DNA from: Rhineura floridana
Taxonomy: Eukaryota > Chordata > Lepidosauria > Squamata > Rhineuridae
Assembly (NCBI RefSeq): GCF_030035675.1
Contig: NC_084482.1
Span: forward strand, 228,724,943-228,788,942
Length of the DNA: 64,000 nt
Direction: 5' to 3'
The notes under the pieces were generated by a model that was not told where the DNA came from, searched no databases, and saw only the letters and a program-made list of their open reading frames with translations. Both the position numbers and the translations under genes were made by a program. Position 1 is the stretch's first letter, and each line of letters begins with the position of its first letter. Shown in pieces: positions 1-12,019 of this stretch.

Positions 1-353
1 GTTTCCGTTCCAAAGTCCTATGTGCCTCCAGTAGGTCTCCAAACTCTCTGGTGGTATGTTAATAATAGTTTTGATTTATTATTGCTAGTTCAGCCGTTTA
101 TATCTTAAGGTTGAGGTCTCAACTGGCGTGCTTTGTTATTAGAGCTGGAGTGACGCCTTGATTTACAGTCACTTTTAGCAGATAGAACCCCCATGTTTGT
201 CTCTAATTTATACCCAGCAGTTTGGGAGTCGAACTTCCCTAGTTGATTAGAGTTTTCGCTTTTAAGTTTTGACTTTTAGAGCTTTAAACACTGAGAGTAA
301 GAGCTGTGTAAAAAGTGTGTCCTACCGGAAGACGAGTCAAAGCACTGCGCATC
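1..353. other. No recognised feature
   Basis: AT-rich sequence before the start of duplicated block A. I see no open frame, repeat end or splice-like exon that I can name here. Confidence 0.4.
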
Positions 354-681
354 CAGCCTGGCACTTGAGAACATGTGCTCACTGGATATGATGCCCAACC
401 TGAACTATCTGTTGGGGACGGCACGGTGGAACTCAGCCAACCCAGCTGTTTTCATTTGGACAACATCATCTCGTCACAAAGAGAGTGAAAACCAGCCCTG
501 AGAGCTTCGCCCTCCTCCTCGAAAAGGGAGCAGGGCTGCGCTTCACATTTACACTTCTGGAGGAAGTAGAGTTTGGACTACAGCTCCCAGAATCCCTGAT
601 AGGAAACTAACTTTCCACTCCACGCATCACTGGCGCAAATGGCCTTCAACATCTATCAGTCATGAAAATGTGTCTCCTTAC

Positions 682-828
682 TGAAAGAGGCTCCAATCTC
701 ATAATTCTCCTCCATGGCTTCCCTGTGTGGAGCGCTTTGGCCCGGATCCAGGAGATCCACTCCTCCTCTGTGAAATGCACAGCTGCTGCCTCCTCCTCCT
801 CCTCCTCCTCCTCAAAGTTCACCAGACC
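682..828 (-). pseudogene. KRAB A-box exon remnant, copy in block A
   Basis: On the minus strand a polypyrimidine tract and AG (830-829) precede an exon reading GLVNFEEEE...AAAVHFTEEEW, the start of a KRAB A-box, the domain through which KRAB zinc-finger repressors bind KAP1/TRIM28. It ends at a GTAAGG donor (681-676). The usual E-E-V-A-V segment is replaced by a run of GAG codons, an expanded triplet. After TEEEW the frame departs from the KRAB consensus: the expected LLDPGQRALxREVMEENYE is present only in shifted frames. The same departures occur in the two other KRAB-A copies, so decay, or a fixed altered frame, predates the duplications. The exon still has no stop. Its finger exons would lie left of the window. 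Confidence 0.7.
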
Positions 829-1129
829 CTGGAAGAAGAACATGCCCTCTGCTCAAGAGACGGCCTCTTCCGCACAGACCATTGCGTCCAGCTCGAAAGG
901 CGAAGGGCAACAGGGTGTGCTTCAATCACTCACAGCATTCAAAGAGCTCCTCCCATGCGTCAAAGTTGGATCCTGAGGTGAGGGTCCAGTAAGGATCCGG
1001 CCTGCACAGCCAGAAAGGTTTCCCACGGCTGGTTTTGAAACTGGAGGGCTGTGGACGCCACAAGCAGAAAGGGCAATTACCTTGAGCCATTCCCCAAAAG
1101 AGCAAACTTTAGGATCAAATCCAGAACTT

Positions 1130-1318
1130 CTCAACAGGGCCATTTAGGTGAAGGGCATCTGCCTTGCATGCAAAAAGTCCTGGGTTCAATTCTCAGCAGC
1201 ATCTCCAGGCAGGACTGGGAAAGGCTCCCTGCTTGAAACCCGGGACAGCAGCTGCCACTCAGTGCAGACAATTCTGAGCTAGGTGGACCAAGTCAACATA
1301 AGGCACCTTTCTCTGTTT
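1130..1318 (+). mobile_element. tRNA-type SINE, copy in block A
   Basis: It has a B-box-like GGGTTCAATTC after TGCCTTGCATGCA, then the body ending with GAGCTAGGTGGACCAA and AAGGCACCTTTCT. This is a common squamate tRNA-derived SINE whose formal name I cannot give. The block B counterpart is at 44330-44515. Confidence 0.6.
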
Positions 1319-2299
1319 CCACAAAGCTCACAAAAATGCAGCCAATTTTCAATAATGTCATCCATGGCCACTCTTCCCAATTCTTCAAGTAAATGACTTC
1401 CTGATCATTAATTTATAATGAAAGAAATAAAACTGGCTTCTTCTCTAAAGTGAGCAGTTCGGGCGCAAAGCAGGAGGCTGACACCACTCTTGCCTACCTC
1501 ACAGGGCTGCAGTTTGGACGACTGAGTTGAGCTTATTTGCTGGCCACACATGTTTATTCAGACCGTCCTCCAAGGGCCCCAGAGTGGGAAATGGAGGCTG
1601 ATCTCACCCTCCCCAACCTTCAGCAGCAGCAACGAGGTTGTAAGGTCAGGAAAGCAGGGAAATAATTGTCCTAGTGAGTGAGTGAGAGAGAGAGAGAATC
1701 TACAATGTGGGGGAGGTTTGAGGAGACCAGAAGAAGAGGCCAAGTACATTTGGGGGAGAGGGTAAGCACTGAGCTGGGGGTTCGGCTGGATGGTCTTACA
1801 GGCCCCTTCAACTCTATGATTCTAAAAAAAGTGTGTTTCCTCCCAGGAACTACCGCAGTGCAGAAATGGGCTCACAGAAACATACTGTGGACAGAATGGA
1901 CAATAAAACAGCCCCGTTTGTACCTGGAGAAAATATTGCTCACTTATTTGCTTGCTTACTCTCTTTTGAGGGGTTTGCTTTCTTGTCCAAGCCGTTTGGG
2001 GAGGGGGACACCTGCTCCTGCTCCCCTTCTGTTCTCACACAGCAGCCCAGTGAGGTAGGCCAGCTTTCTTAGCCCCAACACCTGGGGCGCTTCAAAGAGG
2101 ATCGAACAATGGAAGCGCTGCAGCTGTTCGGCCCCCAATGTTGCAGCTGGGTTGCATGCATGCGACTCCCCCCCATGAATTCCCGGGGGAGATGTGGGGG
2201 AAGGATCTCCCCCTCTTTTCACCCCCCAAATGCAAACTCCTGACCCTTTCTCAGCCCCACTGCTGCACCTCTTTCTTTGTCTTGAGTACTCGCCACGAT

Positions 2300-4630
2300 T
2301 TATTTATTATTTTTAATTATGATTAGATTTCTATACCGCCCCATAGCCGAAGCTCTCTGGGCGGTTCACAACAGAATAAAACATCAAGATACAATTTAGA
2401 AACTCAGAAAATACTAAACATTAAAATACTAATATACTAAATGCTAAAAATAGAGTGTAAATACAAATGCAATGGTGTAGAATGATTAAATGATTAAAAA
2501 TGGTTACATAATTAAATTAAATTTAAGATTTTAATTTCAAAATTTAAATTTAAAATTTAAAATGCCTGGGAGAAGAGAAACGTTTTAACCTGGCGCCGAA
2601 AGATTATTAACGTTGGCGCCAGGCGTACTTCAAGGGGGAGATTATTCCATAACTCGGGGGCCACCACTGAGAAGGCCCTTTTTCTTGTCGCTACCCTCCG
2701 AGCTTCTCTCTGAGTAGGTGCCCGGAGGAGGGCCTTCGATATTGATCGGAGTGTATGGGTAGGTTCATATCGGGAGAGGCGTTCCAGCAGGTATTGTGGT
2801 CCCATGCTGTGTAAGGCTTTATAGGTTAAAACCAACACCTTGAATTGGGCCCAGAAACAAATAGGCAGCCAGTGCAAGCGGGCCAGAATCGGTGTTATAT
2901 GTTCGGACCTCCTGGTCGCAGTTAACAATCTGGCCGCTGCATTTTGCACGAGCTGCAGTTTCCGAACCGTCTTCAGAGGTAGCCCCACGTAGAGTGCATT
3001 ACAGTAATCCAATTTAGAAGTTACCAGAGCGTGAATGACTGAAGCAAGGTTGTCTCTGTCCAGATAGGGGCATAGCTGGGCCACCAACCGAAGTTGGTAA
3101 AAAGCATTCCGTGCCACCGAGGCTACCTGAGCCTCAAGTGACAAGGATGGTTCGAAAAGAATGCCCAAGCTACGAATCTGCTCTTGCAGGGGGAGTGCAA
3201 CCCCATCCAGAACCGGTCGCACATCCATCATCTGGTCAGAAGAACCACCCACTAACAGCATTTCAGTCTTGTCTGGATTGAGCCTCAGTTTATTAGCTCT
3301 TATCCAGTCCATTGTCGCAACCAGGCACCGATTCAGCACATCGACAGCCTCACCTGAAAAAGATGAAAAGGAGAAGTAGAGCTGCGTGTCATCAGCATAC
3401 TGGTGACAACGCACTCCAAAACTCCTAATGACCGTACCCAGTGGCTTCATGTAGATGTTGAAAAGCATGGGGCATAGAACTGACCCCTGCGGAACTCCAT
3501 ACTGGAGGACCCAGGGTGTCGAGCAGTACTCCCCATGCACTACCTTCTGGCGACGACCCGCCAAGTAGGAGTGGAACCACTGCCAAGCAGTACCTCCAAC
3601 TCCCAAATCAGAGAGTCTCCCCAGAAGGATACCATGGTCGATGGTATCAAAAGCCGCTGATAAATCAAGGAGAATCAACAGGGTTACACTCCCCCTGTCT
3701 TTCTCCCGACAAAGGTCATCATACAGGGCGACCAAGGCTGTCTCAGTGCCAAAACCGGGCCTGAAACCCGATTGAAATGGATCCAGGTAATCAGTCTCAT
3801 CCAAGAGTGTCTGGAGCTGATCCGCAACCACTCGTTCCAGGACCTTGCCCAGAAATGGGATATTTGCTACCGGCCTGTAATTGTTATAGTTTTCTGGGTC
3901 CAGGGAAGGTCTCTTCAGGAGTGGTGTCATCACTGCCTCTTTCAGGCAGCCAGGGAGCAACCCCCTCCAGAGAGGCATTAATCACTTCCCTGGCCCAGCT
4001 GACTGTTCCATCCCTGCTAGCTTTTATTAGCCAAGAAGGGCAAGGATCCAGCACAGAAGTGGTTGCACAAACCTGTCCAAGCACCTTGTCAACATCCTCA
4101 AGCTGCACCAACTGAAATTCATCCAACAAATCAGGACAAGGCTGTGTTCCGGATACCTCATTTGATTCAACCGTTATAATGTTGGAGTCTAAGTCCCGAC
4201 GGATGCAAAAGATTTTTTCTTGGAAGTGTCGAGCAAAAGCATTGCAGCGGGCCTCTGATGGTGCTACCATGTCCCTAGGGCCAGAATGTAATAGTCCTCG
4301 GACAATTTTAAAAAGCTCCGCTGGACGGCAAATAGATGTTCTAATAGTGTCAGCAAAATACTGCTTTTTTGCTGCTCTCACTGCCCCTAAATACAACTTG
4401 GTATAGGCACTTACCAGTGTATAATTGCATCCGTCAGGAGTAAGCCTCCAGTTGCACTCAAGCCGTCTCCTATGTTGCTCCATCGCTCTCAGCTCCAGAG
4501 TAAACCATGGAGCTGCATGAGCTCTGCATAGGAGAGGGCGCACAGGAGCGATCATGTCAACTGCCCGGGTCATTTGTGCATTCCACAGTTCAACCAGGGT
4601 TTCGACAGGAGCGCCAGCCCTATCAGCTAT
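2300..4630 (-). mobile_element. L2-clade LINE, 5' truncated, nearly intact RT
   Basis: The minus strand encodes an endonuclease-to-RT linker and a reverse transcriptase with CLKEAVMTPLLKRPSLDPENYNNYRP, LLDLSAAFDTIDH, GVPQGSVLCPMLF and the catalytic YADDTQLYF. It then runs to a complete C-terminus (KTFLFSQAF) and a 3' tail of TAAATAAATAA type. It lies in two overlapping frames (4675-3884 and 3978-2557), so a single frameshift near 3975 separates linker and RT. The element is truncated at the 5' side. A 6-bp target duplication, CACGAT, flanks it at 2294-2299 and 4631-4636, and the empty site is preserved in block B near 45551. It therefore inserted after the A/B duplication and is the youngest-looking L2 here. 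Confidence 0.9.
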
Positions 4631-4898
4631 CACGATCCAGCCTCCTTCCTCCTCCTCCTCCTCCTTGGCAATCAATCAAGCCTGTTTGCTTCCTTGTTTC
4701 ACTCTTGCCTCCCTCCCATTTTCATGACAACATCCTGCCTCTCTAGGAAACAGAGCTCAGTTCCTTCCACCGCTGGAGGACTGAATACCAGCTGCGCTCT
4801 GGGCAAACGTCTTGCAGGCTCTGCCCCTTGTGCAAATCCAGGGCGCAGGCGCAGAGGTTCCTACTACGCCCTGTCGCCAAAGGATTACTTACATTTGT

Positions 4899-4922
4899 AA
4901 CACACACACACACACGCACACG
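4899..4922 (+). repeat. CA microsatellite
   Basis: A run of CA dinucleotides. The matching place in block B also has a CA run, at about 45917-45940. Confidence 0.9.
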
Positions 4923-5045
4923 AATAGGGAAGGTGCCCTCCAACTCTTAAAGTACCTGCGGAGGGTAAATGAACATCTTGCAATAATATACAGTGAAGTG
5001 AATGCTGTAAGTCATTTAAGTCAATTTATATTTATTTTTCTTGGT

Positions 5046-6650
5046 TTTTATTATGAATCAACAAACAAAGCAGTACAGAAAATAAAAGAAAACAAAAAAG
5101 AATGGAAGAGATAAGAAATACAGAAATACCCCAGACAACCATTGCCCCAACTCCCTCCCTCTGCATTATACTAGAATTTCAACCATCAAATATATTCAAG
5201 AGAAATCAATTAAACAATTTCAAGGAAACCATTATCTGTTGAGCTGCTGCTGACAATTAACAGTGTAAATCATTTTCTGAAGCATACGCAATACATGTGA
5301 GAAGGATCTTGGAACTGTCGTTGATCACAAGCTGAATATGAGCCAACAGTGCAATGTCGCTGCAAAAAAGGCAAATGCTATTTTAGGCTGCATTAACAGA
5401 AGTATAGTTTCCAAATCGCATGAAGTATTAGTTCTCCTCTATTCAGCACTGGTTAGGTCTCATCTTGGGTGCTGTGTCCAGTTCTGGTCTCTGCACTTCA
5501 AGAAGGAAGCAGACAAACTGGAACGGGTTCAGAGCAGGGCAACAAACATGATGAGGGGACTGGAAACAAAGGCCTATGAGGAGACACTGAAAGAACTGGA
5601 CATGTTCAGCCTGGAGAAGAGAAGACTGAGGGGAGATATGATAGCACTCTTCAAGTACATGAAAGGTTGTTACACCGAGGAGGGCCGGGATCTCTTCTCG
5701 ATCATCCCAGAGTGCAGGACACGGAATAATGGGCTCAAGTTGCAGGAAGCCAGATTTCGACTGGACATCAGAAAAAACGTCCTAACCATTAGAGCCATAT
5801 GACAATGGAACCAATGACCTAGAGAGGTAGTGGGCTCTCCTACCCTGGAGGCCTTCAAGAGGCAGTTGGACAGCCATCTTTTGGGAATACTTTGATTTGG
5901 ATTCCTGCATTGAGCAGGGGGTTGGACTTGATGGCCTTAGAGGCCCCTTCCAACTCTACTATTCTATGATTCTATACATTTGCACCAAATGGCACTGGAT
6001 GTCTCTGCCTGCTCTCCTCCTTGTAGAAAACGCAGGTTGTGGGTATTCTTCTTCATCAGAGCAACAGTGTGGATATTCCTTAGCCAGCTTGCAAAGTCTA
6101 ACCCTTCCAGGTCTCTCCATCTTTGAACAACTGTTTGCCTCGCAGCAATCAGTAATAAGGATACTAAGTCCTTAAAGGTAACAGTCCGATTTCACCCCTC
6201 GTATAACGATAACCAAAACAATTCCCCTGAAAATGCAACACTTTCTCCTGTTACCCCAGCCAATTCCTTGTGGACCATCATCCTGAAAGACTCAATGCGT
6301 GGTCACGTCCTCCAAAGGTGGAAAGAGGCACCCTTAAGTCAGCATCCCCTCTGACAGTGTGAGCTAAATGTTGATACCGTTCAACAGAGCTGTACTGGAA
6401 TACAATAGCACCTATAACAAATTTAGGCGGGAGGGGGGAAGTCTCCTGTAAAGCCACTGACACTGACTTAAGAGGTTTAGCAGACCAAAGGGCACCCCAT
6501 TGCTAATCCTCTATTTGTATCTGTAGATCATCCCCCCAAAGTCTTGTAGTCACACACGGGGACCCCATTTGGGCTTCTAGCATGATTTTATAGCTTTGTG
6601 CAGCTATCCTCTTCCCACTAAGACCACTGTCCATTATTACTCATTGAAAT
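5046..6650 (-). mobile_element. Probable L1 LINE 3' portion, split by CR1
   Basis: Read on the minus strand, the flanks of the CR1 insertion join into decayed frames resembling the C-terminal part of L1 ORF2 (for example SVALQETSPLPPKF and VVQRWRDLEGLDFASWL). They end at an AATAAAAACC-type 3' terminus near 5046. The match is from memory of squamate L1 ends and is weak. The same terminal bases survive in block B up to 46388. Confidence 0.45.
5292..5977 (+). mobile_element. CR1 LINE 3' end
   Basis: The 154-residue frame at 5338-5802 is the CR1 ORF2 C-terminus ([60 protein letters not shown]). It is followed by the short UTR and the CR1-type ATTCTATGATTCTAT terminus. It is inserted in an L1-like element. 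Confidence 0.9.
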
Positions 6651-6859
6651 TGGGTGATTTAAGTAAATGTATATACTCAGGTTTGTTAGGATGGCAATGT
6701 ATTTGGACTTGATATGATTTTAATATCGGTTTATTTCCCTGTGACCTGACCTGTAACCTTCCAGTGGCTCATGATTAATAAAAGCCTGTTCTAGCTGGAT
6801 TTCATTTCCTTCCCTATCTTTCTCTAAATGTAAAAGTGATTTAATGGCCCTGCCTGTAG

Positions 6860-7333
6860 CTATTCCTCCCCCATATCTGTTTCTCTGTTCTCCTCTGACT
6901 GCACCGCTTATCTCAAGGCCGCATACCTATGTAGACCCCTAGCTGAAAAGAAACCAAGATGTGCCTTTCTTTGTCATTCTAAAAGCACCCCTTTCCTGCT
7001 ATCTACATTGATACTTTGTCTAGTAGAAGACCGAATGTCTGAGAGCATTCTTATCTCAAGCACCCCATTTCTTATGTTTTGATATTACTATGACTAGCCA
7101 TTTTCTTGAATGTAGTGACGCATGAACTCCCCAGTTCTGTTATCTTTGGGGAAACTATATAACTCTCTGCTCTTTCAATAAACGGGGCTCCCACTTCTGA
7201 ATAGCACCTTGCTTGAAGGTACTGGGACCCCTTTGCAAAGGTAAATATTGTGCGTGTGTGTTATTTAGCCTCTGGTAGTGGATCTTGCACTCAACTCCGC
7301 ACCTTACCCGGATGTTTGCAAGCTGAGGAGACA
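6860..7333 (+). mobile_element. Endogenous retrovirus LTR fossil with primer-binding-site remnant
   Basis: It has a TATA-like ACTATATAACTC, then AATAAACGG as poly(A) signal, and a U5-like stretch ending in ACA at 7333. One base later comes TGGCGGCTCGCGTG, in the place and style of a tRNA primer-binding site. The upstream edge is a guess. No gag or pol follows, because a CR1 tail begins at 7381. I treat it as an old, broken element of gamma-like type. Confidence 0.55.
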
Positions 7334-7380
7334 GTGGCGGCTCGCGTGTTGGGTTTGGACCTAACAGGTTAAACAAATAT

Positions 7381-7630
7381 CAGAACGTAAGTACATGAGA
7401 GCCCTGCTAGAACAGGCCAGTGGCCCTTCTAGTGCAGCATCCTGGTCTCACAGAGGCCACCAGAGGCCTCAATGGGAAGCCCACAAGCAGGACCGGAAGG
7501 CTAGACCACTCTCCCCTTCTGCAGTTTCCAACAACTGGTATTGGGAAGCATACTGCCTTGCCTACAGAGGCAGAACAGAGCCATTATGGCTAGTAGCCAC
7601 TGATAGCCTTATTCTCCATGAATTTTGTCT
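7381..7630 (-). mobile_element. CR1 3' UTR fragment
   Basis: It is the reverse complement of the tail found at 34630-34858: CCTGCTAGAACAGGCCAGTGG, CAGCATCCTGGTCTCACAG and so on. It is the 3' end of a CR1 family whose terminus is TTCTTATG repeats. Confidence 0.7.
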
Positions 7631-7737
7631 CATTCTCTTTATTTAATTAGTATTTGTTAAATCTATATCTCACCCTTCTTCTCAAAGAGAGCCCAGGGCA
7701 GCAAAAAAATTATAAAACACTAAAAACCTCTTGAAAA

Positions 7738-7905
7738 TTGTTGTTACGTGCCTTCAAGTCGACTACAACTTATGGCCACCCTATGAATCAGCGACCTTCA
7801 AGAGCATCTGTCGTGAACCACCCTGTTCAGAACTTGTAAGTTCAGGTCTGTGGCTTCCTTTATGGAATCAATCCATCTCTTGTTTGGTGTTCCTCTTTTG
7901 TCTTA
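7738..7905 (-). mobile_element. BovB LINE 3' end
   Basis: TTACGTGCCTTCAAGTCGAC followed by CTTATGGCCACCCTATGAATCA is the reversed BovB 3' terminus. It reads on the minus strand into the conserved end of the BovB reading frame, matching 22310-22460. Confidence 0.8.
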
Positions 7906-7907
7906 AT

Positions 7908-8050
7908 ATTGTTGCTTCCTCCCTGCTAAAACAAGATGAGCACAGCACATGCCTTGTTTCTTTTATTTGGGCTGATTGCAGGTGTTGCCACCAATCACCA
8001 TATGCTCACAGGCAACAAAAGGTTTCGCTTTTGCAAAACTGAAGACTTGT
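7908..8050 (-). repeat. Unnamed interspersed repeat, partial copy
   Basis: It shares the stretch TTGCTTCCTCCCTGCTAAAACAAGA...GGCTGATTGCAGGTGTTGCCACCA with the longer copy at 25640-26275. I do not know its family. Confidence 0.6.
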
Positions 8051-11035
8051 GATTGTCATAGAACGTCCCAGGCTGCTTCAGGCTAGGAGGGGCATTTCTC
8101 CAGGGAAGAGGGAGATCAAAGGTGCAAACAGTCTTGTAAAGCTTACGCCACCCCAATTTTCTCCTTCACCCTTTTCCTCTGGATCATCACTTGTCAAACT
8201 TCCAACTTCTGAGGACCAACCCATCTGCTGTGGAGTTCCAGGGAGAAGTTGCTGGGGTCATCGTAGCAAGGATCTCTAACACCCACCCCCAGCCCCCACT
8301 TAATGCCATGATATGGCCCTCCCCCATCTCACCACTTTGGAGGGAGGCCATCTCAGTGTCAATCTTGTTCCCTCACCGCTACGCAGCCCCTTGCAAGTCT
8401 GTGTCCTTTGCAAAGTTTCCTCTCCTTTTGTTCTCCTGAAGTTGAAAGAGGATATTGAACAGCACCAGACCCAGGAGCAATCCCTGGGAAGCCACACTTG
8501 ATGCATGATACGGACACATGACATGCACCTTGCTGGCACCCATTGACCCGCTCCCCTGCCTCAGTTTTATACCCATTCTCTCTCAGCCTTACCCTGACTG
8601 ATTCAAATTGTCCCAAATGTTCTTGCTTTGTCATGTGTGATATGAGTCCAGCCTGGAAACCTCCGTTTGGTTCAGGAACTTGCATGGTTTGCAAGGCAGG
8701 CTTCCTCCCTGAACGGTTTACCTTTATAATGTGCAATATGTATTCAGAGCTTCACAGAAGATTAAAACCACTGAAGACACATCCTCAAAATCTGAATTTT
8801 AATCATTGCTTTTGGAAACATGGCGCATGTCTATGAACAACAGAGTTTGGATTGTGCAGATGCCACCTGGAATATTTTGCAGGAGAAAAGAGAGCCTTCT
8901 CTTCAGACAGACATTTCTGTACCTGGATGAATATGATATTGGGGCCTGTAGACAGCGATGGATCAAGCACCTGAGGTCACTGCAGTGCAGAGCACAGAAC
9001 TGAGCAAGCCTCTCTCCAAAAACTAGAGATGGGGGTGATTGTGGTGTGGATGAATTGCCACGCTTTGTTGCAAATGTGGCTGTTGGCACAGGGTCTCCTT
9101 GTGCCCTGCAGATGCCCTCAATGCAAGGCAAGAAGCCCCCTCCCCTCCAACTCTCCAGAATATGACATACCCGTCTCTGACAGGGCCAGGAGGAGACCTG
9201 CACCCCTGGGCATCAGATGGGGAGAGCCCATGACTGGGGAGTGTTAGCACCCCAAGTCCAAGCCAAGGAATCTGCCCTGGACACTGTGCAGCCTCATCAC
9301 CCGAGCAGAGGGTCTCGCTTGCATCGTCCTGCAGATGGAAAGAGCGGGAATTAACCCCTCCTGGGTCAGGGTCCTCACAGGGGTGTGCATTCTGTACCTG
9401 ATATTGCATAGACAAGATAGCATCCTAAAACGTTTAATCTTCGGTTGTAGAAACTAATACATTTCTGCTCTAATAAATGTGGCATGAGGCTTTAAAAAGT
9501 GGAAGTGCCCACTAAAATCTGAGACGTTGCAGGGGGGGTTGTGAATGGGAACAGTACAATGCCCCCCAAGAGGTCCTCATCCTGTCCTATGGCAAGCAGA
9601 AACCATCTTTTTAAAAGTATGACATATCTGAGTTCTTTGGCTGATGCTGGAATACACCAGCGTGGAGTTCCCCAGATGCACTGATGCCACATCAGCCTTC
9701 GACTCTCTGTTGCTCTTTTGATGCCAGTGGGGTGCTTTGGGGAGGGCAGAGCAGGCCAGGTGAGCACATGGGCAAGCAAGTAGCAGGTCCTTCCAGCTGA
9801 CTGAAGAAACAAAGTCTTGGGAGATGCATTTCAGGGCACTATAGAGAAACCGTCAGGAAAGGGCTACCTGTCTCCTTCTTGGTTATCTGGAAGGGAACGA
9901 GAGGGGCTGGTTAGCTGGGAGCCATTTCCTCCTCTGGGTGCCCCTCTGCAGTCTTGCTCTAGTGGAATCAGGTGTCTGGTGTAGCATGTGGCACCCAGAA
10001 TAGAATATGTCTCTCTCTTTTTTAAAAAAAACAATGTTTAAGATAAGTTTCTAGACCTTGTGGCTGCAGAGATCCCTTTTCTCCTCCAGTTTTTATGGCT
10101 AACATTCCCCACCCTGTCTTTCTAGTGGATAGACATCCCTCCACCACTGACTATCTCTGTATAAAATCTCCCTTTTCAGTCACATGGCACGTCTGAAAAA
10201 GCAAAGTTCTTTGAAGCAGAAAAAGGTTTGTAAAAAAAGTAAAGTCTTTGTAGCAAAATGTGGGTTTCCTTGGCACATAAATATTGTTGCAGGATTTAGG
10301 TTTGGGAGTGAAGGTTAGGGACACAGGGCCCATACATGCCACACCCCACACACTGCTCTCACTTGTGGGCACCTTCAGTGAAACCTGATATTTCATCACA
10401 TCCTGATTAGCTTCAACAGGAGAGGAGTCCTTGGGACTCAGCACTGAAGAAGTCAGAGGTGAATATGGCAAGAGGATGATTAAAGCAGACAAACTCTGCA
10501 CGTGTAAGAGTGTAACACACTGAAATCTGGCCGTGCCAGGTGTGGTCCCTGTTGTGACACACAGCCAGCATCGGGCACAGAGCTCTGTTGGCTGTTTCCC
10601 TTTGGAAACAAGAGAAGTGCTCCCTCAGTGACCTTCAACATGTGACCCAGGAGACTGAAAGGCCAGTGCTGAGATCTGAGCACCCTCTGGGCAGGATGAC
10701 GCCCATCCCCATCCCCCCACACTATGGCAAAGCCCTTTGGAGGGTGATTCCCATTCACTGGGAAGGAAGTATTCTAGATGCAAAGTAAGTGTGGCTCCTT
10801 GGAGATGTGGGTCCCCAAACGCTGAAGGTTGCAGGCCTGGAGGAAGGTCTTCTCTTGGGTGAGGGAGCCCCTGTGGCTGCAGAGAGCCATTCATCCTCTA
10901 CCGGATGCTTCCACTGACACAGAGCATGGCAGCCCCCTTTGGCAACTCCCTGGACCCCCAGCTGCTCCCTCTCTTTTGCCGGCTGCCATCTCCATGCTGT
11001 GGCAACTTCGCTTGGGTGGGATCTCTCTTTCTGAC
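8051..11035. other. About 3 kb without a recognised gene
   Basis: Several short frames exist here on both strands, but none shows a known domain or a repeat signature. The part nearest 11035 lies downstream of the MHC class II alpha stop codon on the minus strand, so some of it may be 3' UTR or an unseen 3' exon. I found no clear poly(A) signal that settles this. Confidence 0.4.
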
Positions 11036-11196
11036 TCACATGGGGCCCCTGCGGTGGTTGCTGTCCTCCTTCATCCTCATGGCTTTGATGAAGATGATGG
11101 GGCCAGCGATGATGCCCAGAATGCCAATGCTCAGAATGCTCAGGCCGCAGAGCACATTCTGGGCCGTCTCGGGAATGAGAGCCAGCTCCTTGGAAT
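11036..11196 (-). CDS. MHC class II alpha chain, connecting peptide/TM/cytoplasmic exon
   Basis: This minus-strand exon starts after a CTCCACCAG acceptor (AG at 11198-11197). It encodes the end of the class II alpha chain, which pairs with a beta chain to present peptides to CD4 T cells at the cell surface. The product reads SKELALIPETAQNVLCGLSI..., then a hydrophobic span (about 23 residues, with GILGIIAGPIIF and the usual Gly-rich pattern), then a short basic tail KAMRMKEDSNHRRGPM and a stop. The frame is open and the exon phase fits the alpha2 exon at 11732-12019 across an intron of about 535 bp. No damage is visible in this exon. Confidence 0.85.
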
Positions 11197-11731
11197 CTGG
11201 TGGAGAGGAAGAACGGACCATGCATGAGAGCTTGCCTGTGTGTCCTCCATCACTCGCAGAGGAGAGAGCCATCCTCCCTCCACCTGCCCCCTGAATCCCA
11301 AGCTGAGCTGCATCCACGTCGCCACCTTCCTGCCCAAGAAAGGCCCTCTTGCCATGTTCTCTCAGTCGCCCCAAAAGGTGCCCACAGCCTACATGTTGCT
11401 TACCTTATCCAGGACGGGACTGTGTGAGCAAAAACACACAAGGACATTTGGGGGCACAGAATTCATCACCCTCTGAGACTACCATCTTTGCTTTATAAAA
11501 AAATACAAGTTACTACACTCTAGTCCTGAAAATTGAAATGAGTAGCAATATGTCATGAAACCCCAGGAGACAGGCAAGCTCCTTCCTCCCCCTACAGCTG
11601 GCAAAAACAGAGTAAATTGTGCAAAAGAGGAAACATGTTGAAGTTGCTCAGATCTTAAGAATGTATTTCTTATGAGTTCAGAATCTAGATTTCTGATTTT
11701 TAAAGCAGGGAGAAGGTCAGATCTAGCTTAC

Positions 11732-12019
11732 GCCAGATCTTCTCCGTCCTCCTCTCGGGGAGGCCCCAGTGCTCTACCCGGCAGACGTAGAAGTCCCCCT
11801 GCTCCAGGACAAAGGTGAGGTAGGAGAACTTGTGGAAGGTGTTGTCCAAGCTGGGGTAGAACTCCATCTCCTCCATGCCCTGCGAGACCACCTCATTGTT
11901 CTTCAGCCAGGTGATGTTCAGCACCGGGGGAGAGAACCGGTCCACGGAGCAGATGAGGATGTTGGGGTCCCCCAGTTCCACCGGATTTCTAGGGCACACC
12001 ACTGTTGATGAAGGAGCGA
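11732..12019 (-). CDS. MHC class II alpha chain, alpha2 (Ig C1-set) exon
   Basis: The exon is 288 bp, bounded by a TTCTTCCACAG acceptor (AG at 12021-12020) and a GTAAGC donor (11731-11726). The product begins APSSTVVCPRNPVELGDPNIL and contains both Ig cysteines (in LICSVDRF and FYVCRVEHW), the C1-set tryptophan in ITWLKNNEVV, and the class II alpha hallmark VEHWGLPERRTEKIW. An alpha2 exon of the family is usually about 282 bp, so this one is full size. It reads through without a stop. I found no alpha1 or leader exon upstream as far as the second alpha copy at 14.3 kb. The gene is therefore either partial here or its 5' exons were lost or lie far away. Confidence 0.9.

Larger units (their letters stand above)
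354..5060. repeat. Segmental duplication block A (partner 41992-46388)
   Basis: The sequence from 354 onward matches 41992 onward closely and in the same order: a promoter-like G/C stretch, a KRAB-A exon on the minus strand, a tRNA-type SINE, and the stretch ending in a common tail near 5054 and 46388. Block A is interrupted by an L2 LINE (2300-4630). It lacks about 1.56 kb that block B has after 42209, and lacks the finger fragment and plus-strand KRAB-A exon of block B (about 45797-45896 and 45940-46255). The shared end is the 3' terminus of an L1 element, so the L1 insertion predates the duplication. Confidence 0.85.

Noticed and set aside
662-976. Plus-strand frame with serine runs opposite the KRAB-A exon
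   Set aside because: It is the antisense of the GAG triplet run; the KRAB reading on the minus strand explains it.
1678-2058. A 126-codon plus-strand frame in block A
   Set aside because: Its counterpart in block B (44712-45119) differs in frame and start, and the sequence is a flank with SINE-like and CR1-tail-like pieces. No domain is seen.
10755-11225. Long minus- and plus-strand frames overlapping the MHC alpha TM exon
   Set aside because: They are alternative frames of a GC-rich stretch. Only the frame ending at 11036 has the class II TM pattern and fitting splice sites.
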